Assembly: GCA_022361315.1 (NCBI GenBank)
Contig: JAKSBB010000431.1
Location: 1-16,168, forward strand
DNA length: 16,168 bases
Direction of reading: 5' to 3'
Source of the DNA: Desulfobacterales bacterium
Lineage (GTDB): Bacteria; Desulfobacterota; Desulfobacteria; Desulfobacterales; Desulfobacteraceae
The notes below the pieces were generated by a model that saw only the letters and a program-made list of their open reading frames with translations, was not told the origin of the DNA and did not search any database. A program made the translations under genes and the position numbers. Below, piece after piece: positions 13,013-16,168 of this stretch; position 1 is the first letter of the stretch, and the number at the start of each line of letters is the position of its first letter.

Positions 13013-14813
13013 CCCCTCCCTCAACTTTGGGCAGCCGCCACCGGGTGAAGCGGATCATAAATGTGCTGCCTTCTCCCTTTTTGGAAATCACAGAGATTTT
13101 CCCCCCGTGTTCCTGAACGATCTTCTGGGTCATGAGAAGGCCTAAACCGGTTCCCTTGAGCCCTTTTGTGGTGAAAAATTTGTTGAACAGCTGTTTTCTG
13201 TGCGTATCGTCAATGCCGCAGCCGTTATCCGTAACTTCTATGAAAATCGCTCCTTCTTCTTCGTAGAGTTTCACCAGGATGAGGCGGTCCCGGTCATCCT
13301 CAACCTCCGAGAAGGCATCTACGGCATTACCAACGAGATTGGTCAGACATTCATGGATCTTTTCATAATCAAGTGCAGCCGTCTGGTTGGGCATATCCTG
13401 TTCAAAGACCAGGGAGATACCTTTTTCCCTGGCCGCAGCCGTAAATGATTCCAGGACTTCTGTGATGATATCAGCAGGTTTGCACAGGGCGGGGCTAACG
13501 GATCTGAACCTGGCATAATTGAGAAAAGCCATGGTAAAGGCCCTGATTCTTTCAATATTTCGTGTCAGGGTCTCTATGCCTTTATGGACCCGGGAAATGT
13601 CCCCCCGGCTGATACCGGATTTAAGAAAATAGATCCCGCCGTCCAGGGCATTGATCAGATTCTTAATACCATGGGCCAGTCCGGCAACGGTCTGCCCCAC
13701 AATCGCCATTCGCTCGGCTTCTATCTTTTCCTGCTCCAGCTTCTTCAGCTGGCTGATATCATGGACGGAAAAAGCCATGCCGATGGCCTGTTCCCTGTCC
13801 CTGAGCCTGTTGCCGATAAGCCGGCCGTAGAATTCATCACCGTTACCCCGCTTCATGGGGGCCTCGGGCAGATAGACATGCCCTTTTTCCCGGGATACGT
13901 CGGCCAGGAATCCTTTGGGCAACATGGCATTGATGTCTTCCAGGGAGACGATCTGGCCCGGGTCAATGTTGAACAGATTGCGGGCGGCCGTATTAAACAC
14001 CTCCACCTTTCCCCTTTTGCTGATGCCTACGATACCATCCATGGAGGTGTTTATGAGGGCATCAAGGTAGTTATGGGCATCCTTGAGCCGGTTCTGGAGT
14101 TTTACGGTTCTGGAAATATCCACCCCCAGTTCCATGACAAGTTCCTGGCCGGTTTCGTGGTTTTCCAGAAGGATGGTGATCACGTGCATGTGAACCACTT
14201 TACCGTCGGCAAGGTGCCAGGCATGGTACCCGGTATGTTGCATTCCGTCTTCAAATGTTTTTCTGGCGATGCAACTCCGGCATTGCTCCTTTTTCCCCTT
14301 CAGGGCCTTATAACAATACTCTCCGGTCAGGGGGCCGATCATGTCCTCGGCCCGCTTGTTCGCCCGTACGATTTTAAATTCGCGGTCAATGATGACGATA
14401 TGGCAGGGCACCTGGTCAAACAGAAGTTTGTATTCCTTTTCCGTCTCCTTGAAACGGGTGGTTTCCGTACTGATTTCAACCAGGTAGGATACCTGCTGAT
14501 CTTCATCTATTACCGGTACCGTGTATTTGATATAGTGGATCAGCCGGTTGTTCTTGTCATAACCGGTCTGTTCACTCACGCTGGTGCGGCGGTCGGAAAA
14601 TGCAAACCGGCTGGTGCAGTCCCGGCAGAAATCCGGTCTTTTCTTGTAAACCGTATGGCATTTTTTGCCCTGCCACGGGCCGAACCGGTGTTCAAAAGCC
14701 GGGTTGGCATAGACCACATTCAGCTCTTTGTCCAATGCGGCGATAAACACGGGTACCGCGGCGAAAAACTCTTTTTCAATCCAGCGTTCAAGGTCCGGAG
14801 GCGGCTGTATCAC
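12999..14813 (-). CDS. Soluble three-PAS sensor histidine kinase
   Basis: This cytoplasmic two-component kinase has no membrane segment. Numbering is from a longer TTG start at 14840 (613 residues). PAS1 is at about 25-130, PAS2 at about 135-250 and PAS3 at about 258-375. PAS1 and PAS2 each carry a Cys triad: C61, C72, C75 and C176, C187, C190 (Cx10Cx2C in both), a possible metal, cluster or thiol sensor. The phosphoacceptor H390 lies in VAGLAHGIKNLINAL. The ATPase domain has N505 (NLVGNAVDAF), DNGCGID (538-544) and GTGLGL (563-568). I chose the GTG at 14813, 6 nt after AAAGGAAG (14827-14820), giving 604 residues; the TTG at 14840 has a weaker AGGGA site. It has no receiver or output domain. 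The receiver at 10758-11288 is a candidate partner. It is divergent from the second Rrf2-SQR module. Confidence 0.88.
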   Translation of the reverse strand: MIQPPPDLERWIEKEFFAAVPVFIAALDKELNVVYANPAFEHRFGPWQGKKCHTVYKKRPDFCRDCTSRFAFSDRRTSVSEQTGYDKNNRLIHYIKYTVPVIDEDQQVSYLVEISTETTRFKETEKEYKLLFDQVPCHIVIIDREFKIVRANKRAEDMIGPLTGEYCYKALKGKKEQCRSCIARKTFEDGMQHTGYHAWHLADGKVVHMHVITILLENHETGQELVMELGVDISRTVKLQNRLKDAHNYLDALINTSMDGIVGISKRGKVEVFNTAARNLFNIDPGQIVSLEDINAMLPKGFLADVSREKGHVYLPEAPMKRGNGDEFYGRLIGNRLRDREQAIGMAFSVHDISQLKKLEQEKIEAERMAIVGQTVAGLAHGIKNLINALDGGIYFLKSGISRGDISRVHKGIETLTRNIERIRAFTMAFLNYARFRSVSPALCKPADIITEVLESFTAAAREKGISLVFEQDMPNQTAALDYEKIHECLTNLVGNAVDAFSEVEDDRDRLILVKLYEEEGAIFIEVTDNGCGIDDTHRKQLFNKFFTTKGLKGTGLGLLMTQKIVQEHGGKISVISKKGEGSTFMIRFTRWRLPKVEGGGQPD

Positions 14814-14840
14814 TGGTGTCTTCCTTTCTGATGCATTCAA

Positions 14841-14979
14841 TAAATCCCTGTAATTCCAGCATTAGTTTTTTTGTTTAGCTTTCACTTTTTATTTTTTTCT
14901 TCTTGACAAGAATCTTCATAACATTTAATCCATACCAAATTGGTATAGATTAATTTAATATACATTGCAAGGGTTTAAT
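14841..14979. promoter_or_regulatory. Divergent region between the kinase and the second Rrf2 gene
   Basis: This AT-rich region carries the promoter module described for 14875-14966. On the minus strand no convincing kinase promoter could be picked out. Confidence 0.4.
14875..14966 (+). promoter_or_regulatory. Promoter/operator module of the second Rrf2-SQR operon
   Basis: Box TTAGCTTTCACTTTT (14875-14889) is identical to the box at 8198-8212. TTGACA (14903-14908) follows after 13 nt and TATAGATT (14944-14951) after 35 nt. TATACATT follows after another 7 nt. All spacings equal those of the first module, while most spacer bases differ. The dyad ATACCAAATTGGTAT (14932-14946) is nearly perfect here and is the best Rrf2-type operator in the window. 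A second dyad, TTCTTG-A-CAAGAA (14900-14912), overlaps the -35. The -10 would be TAATCC (14926-14931), just before the operator. Confidence 0.75.
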
Positions 14980-15429
14980 ATGCGCTCAATGAAACTCCTC
15001 ACCCAGGTGCGTTACAGTATACGCGTTTTGCTTGATCTGTCCATGAATCAGCGGGAAGGGGTGGTCCGGATTGCAGAGATTGCGTCCCGCCAGAAAATTT
15101 CCATTAAATATCTGGAGCGGATCATCCAGCCCCTCAAGGAAGCCGGGTTTGTCATGAGCAAGCGCGGACGAAACGGTGGGCATACACTGGCCATGCCGCC
15201 GGAAGCCATTTCACTGGCAGACATTGTAAGGATTTTTGAAGAGGATACGGTTGAGGCGGACTTCCAGTGCGGGCTTCCGGGTTACCAGGATGCCTTGATC
15301 CGGGAGGCTTGGCAGGCAGCAAAACAGGCATTTTATCTTCGTTTGGCCCGGATTACCCTGGCGGATCTGTCACTGGATACCACCAGAAAGCTCTGGAGCG
15401 ATTCGGAGATTTTAATTTTTTGCGAGTAA
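14980..15429 (+). CDS. Rrf2-family transcriptional regulator, SQR-linked, copy 2
   Basis: This 149-residue close paralog of the protein at 8308-8754 shares the helix-turn-helix (QKISIKYLERIIQPL), the wing (SKRGRNGGH) and the tail W-S-D-S-x-x-L/I-x-F-C-D/E. It has two cysteines, C97 (DFQCGLPGYQ) and the penultimate C148, but no three-Cys cluster motif. Start ATG 14980 is chosen because AAGGG lies 6 nt before it; a TTG at 14965 would be in frame but has no ribosome site. It ends 47 nt before the second SQR gene. The near-perfect dyad at 14932-14946 supports autoregulation and control of that gene. Confidence 0.9.
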   Translation: MRSMKLLTQVRYSIRVLLDLSMNQREGVVRIAEIASRQKISIKYLERIIQPLKEAGFVMSKRGRNGGHTLAMPPEAISLADIVRIFEEDTVEADFQCGLPGYQDALIREAWQAAKQAFYLRLARITLADLSLDTTRKLWSDSEILIFCE

Positions 15430-15476
15430 CCCCGGGAAAAACTTCCCATAGAAACCAGAAGAATAAGGAGAGTTAA

Positions 15477-16168
15477 ATGAAGAAGATCTTGATTCTTGGA
15501 TCCGGTGCCGGCGGGACGATGTGTGCGGCAAAACTGCGCAGGGAACTGGGCTCGGACTGGAAAATTACCATCATTGACAATGATGAGATGCACCACTACC
15601 AGCCGGGTTGGTTGTTTATTCCCTTCGGCATCTACACGGCCGCCGACTGTCAGAAACCCAAACGGGATTTTATTCCCCAGGGCGTGGATTTTGTGCTGGA
15701 CGATATCGTGGGGGTGGATCCCGGGGCCCGGACGGTTGAGTGCAAAAAAGGAAAGTATGACTACGACTGGCTGATCATCGCCACCGGCTGTCAGATGGTG
15801 CCCAATGAAATTGACGGGCTGGAAAACTGGAAGGCGGACGGCAATGCCAATGAACACAGCTTTTTCACCCTGGAGAGTGCGGTGGCCCTGTACAAGAGAA
15901 TGAAGCATTTCGACAAGGGAAAGATGATCTTCAACATCGCTGAAATGCCCCATAAGTGCCCGGTGGTTCCCATGGAGTTCATCTTCATGGCCGACTGGTT
16001 TTTTGCCAAAAACGGTTGCAGGGACGATATCGAGATCGAATTCGTTACCCCCAATACGGGTATTTTCACCAAACCCATCGCCACCAAGGTCATGAGTGCC
16101 ACGGCCGAGGAAAAGAACATCCTGGTGACCCCGAATTACAGTCTGGATAATGTAAACACGGAAGAAAA
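15477..16168 (+). CDS. sqr: Sulfide:quinone oxidoreductase-like flavoprotein, copy 2, cut by window edge
   Basis: The first 230 codons of a second SQR align without gaps to copy 1 and are identical at most positions. The GxGxxG segment, HHYQPGWLFIPFG, ATGC (C105) and PHKCPVVPMEF (C161) are all kept, and so is the HSFFTLESA replacement of the classic first Cys. Differences are mostly conservative and silent third positions differ widely, so the duplication is not recent. The ATG has an AAGGAG ribosome site 6 nt before it. The second active-site Cys (333 in copy 1) and the membrane-binding tail lie beyond the window. Whether a DUF1641 gene follows here too cannot be seen. Confidence 0.88.
   Translation, partial: MKKILILGSGAGGTMCAAKLRRELGSDWKITIIDNDEMHHYQPGWLFIPFGIYTAADCQKPKRDFIPQGVDFVLDDIVGVDPGARTVECKKGKYDYDWLIIATGCQMVPNEIDGLENWKADGNANEHSFFTLESAVALYKRMKHFDKGKMIFNIAEMPHKCPVVPMEFIFMADWFFAKNGCRDDIEIEFVTPNTGIFTKPIATKVMSATAEEKNILVTPNYSLDNVNTEE

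Noticed and set aside
13584..14831. 415-residue open frame on the plus strand over the kinase gene
   Set aside because: The minus strand encodes a complete kinase with all motifs; the plus-strand frame has no recognisable domain.
15333..15953. 206-residue minus-strand frame over the second Rrf2-SQR junction
   Set aside because: It spans the end of one real gene and the start of another, which is typical of antisense shadows, and mirrors the frame seen over the first SQR.
1..16168. CRISPR arrays, tRNA genes, insertion sequences and integrase genes
   Set aside because: I looked for regular repeat-spacer patterns, tRNA-like cloverleaf ends, transposase motifs and terminal inverted repeats and found none convincing.

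Overview
The window reads as accessory and respiratory/regulatory chromosome of a Gram-negative anaerobe, most likely a sulfate reducer of the Desulfobacterota (Desulfobacteraceae-like). This is an inference from gene content: sulfide:quinone oxidoreductase (SQR) genes with Rrf2 regulators, a DUF1641 partner, an HDOD/GAF protein, PAS kinases with Cys clusters, an AGCS symporter, and moderate GC. No rRNA, tRNA, CRISPR array, transposase or integrase was seen.

Layout. (1) 1-929, minus: the N-terminal part of a sodium:alanine/glycine symporter, with a 378-bp divergent control region that holds a perfect palindrome and a sigma-54-like element. (2) 1308-5262, plus: an MltF-type periplasmic lytic transglycosylase, then a 784-residue HDOD-GAF-degenerate GGDEF-PilZ-like signalling protein. 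(3) 5263-7986: a lower-GC island with two tandem paralogous genes (322 and 317 codons), each with a long leader and a hairpin terminator. Their central region carries motifs that I read as a divergent RelA/SpoT-type nucleotidyltransferase fold, preceded by a CxGC motif. (4) 8198-11288, plus: an Rrf2 regulator, SQR, DUF1641 protein and stand-alone receiver, apparently one operon. (5) 11397-12242, minus: a cyclic-nucleotide-binding-fold protein without DNA-binding domain, then a second type of Rrf2 protein with four clustered cysteines. (6) 12536-12956, plus: two tiny paralogous proteins. (7) 12999-14813, minus: a soluble three-PAS histidine kinase. (8) 14875-16168, plus: a second Rrf2-SQR module, with the SQR cut by the window end.

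The two Rrf2-SQR modules (8198-10053 and 14875-16168+) are clear duplicates. Their promoters also share a fixed layout: a 15-nt identical box, 13 nt, TTGACA, 35 nt, TATAGATT, with an ATACC/GGTAT-type dyad in between. Together with the receiver, kinase, Cys-rich Rrf2 and cNMP-fold protein between them, the 8.2-16.2 kb block looks like a regulatory island for sulfide/sulfur oxidation to the quinone pool. The SQR-linked Rrf2 proteins lack the Fe-S cysteines but share a penultimate cysteine, suggesting a thiol-based sulfur sensor. The most unusual part is the tandem RelA/SpoT-like pair, whose function I cannot name with certainty.
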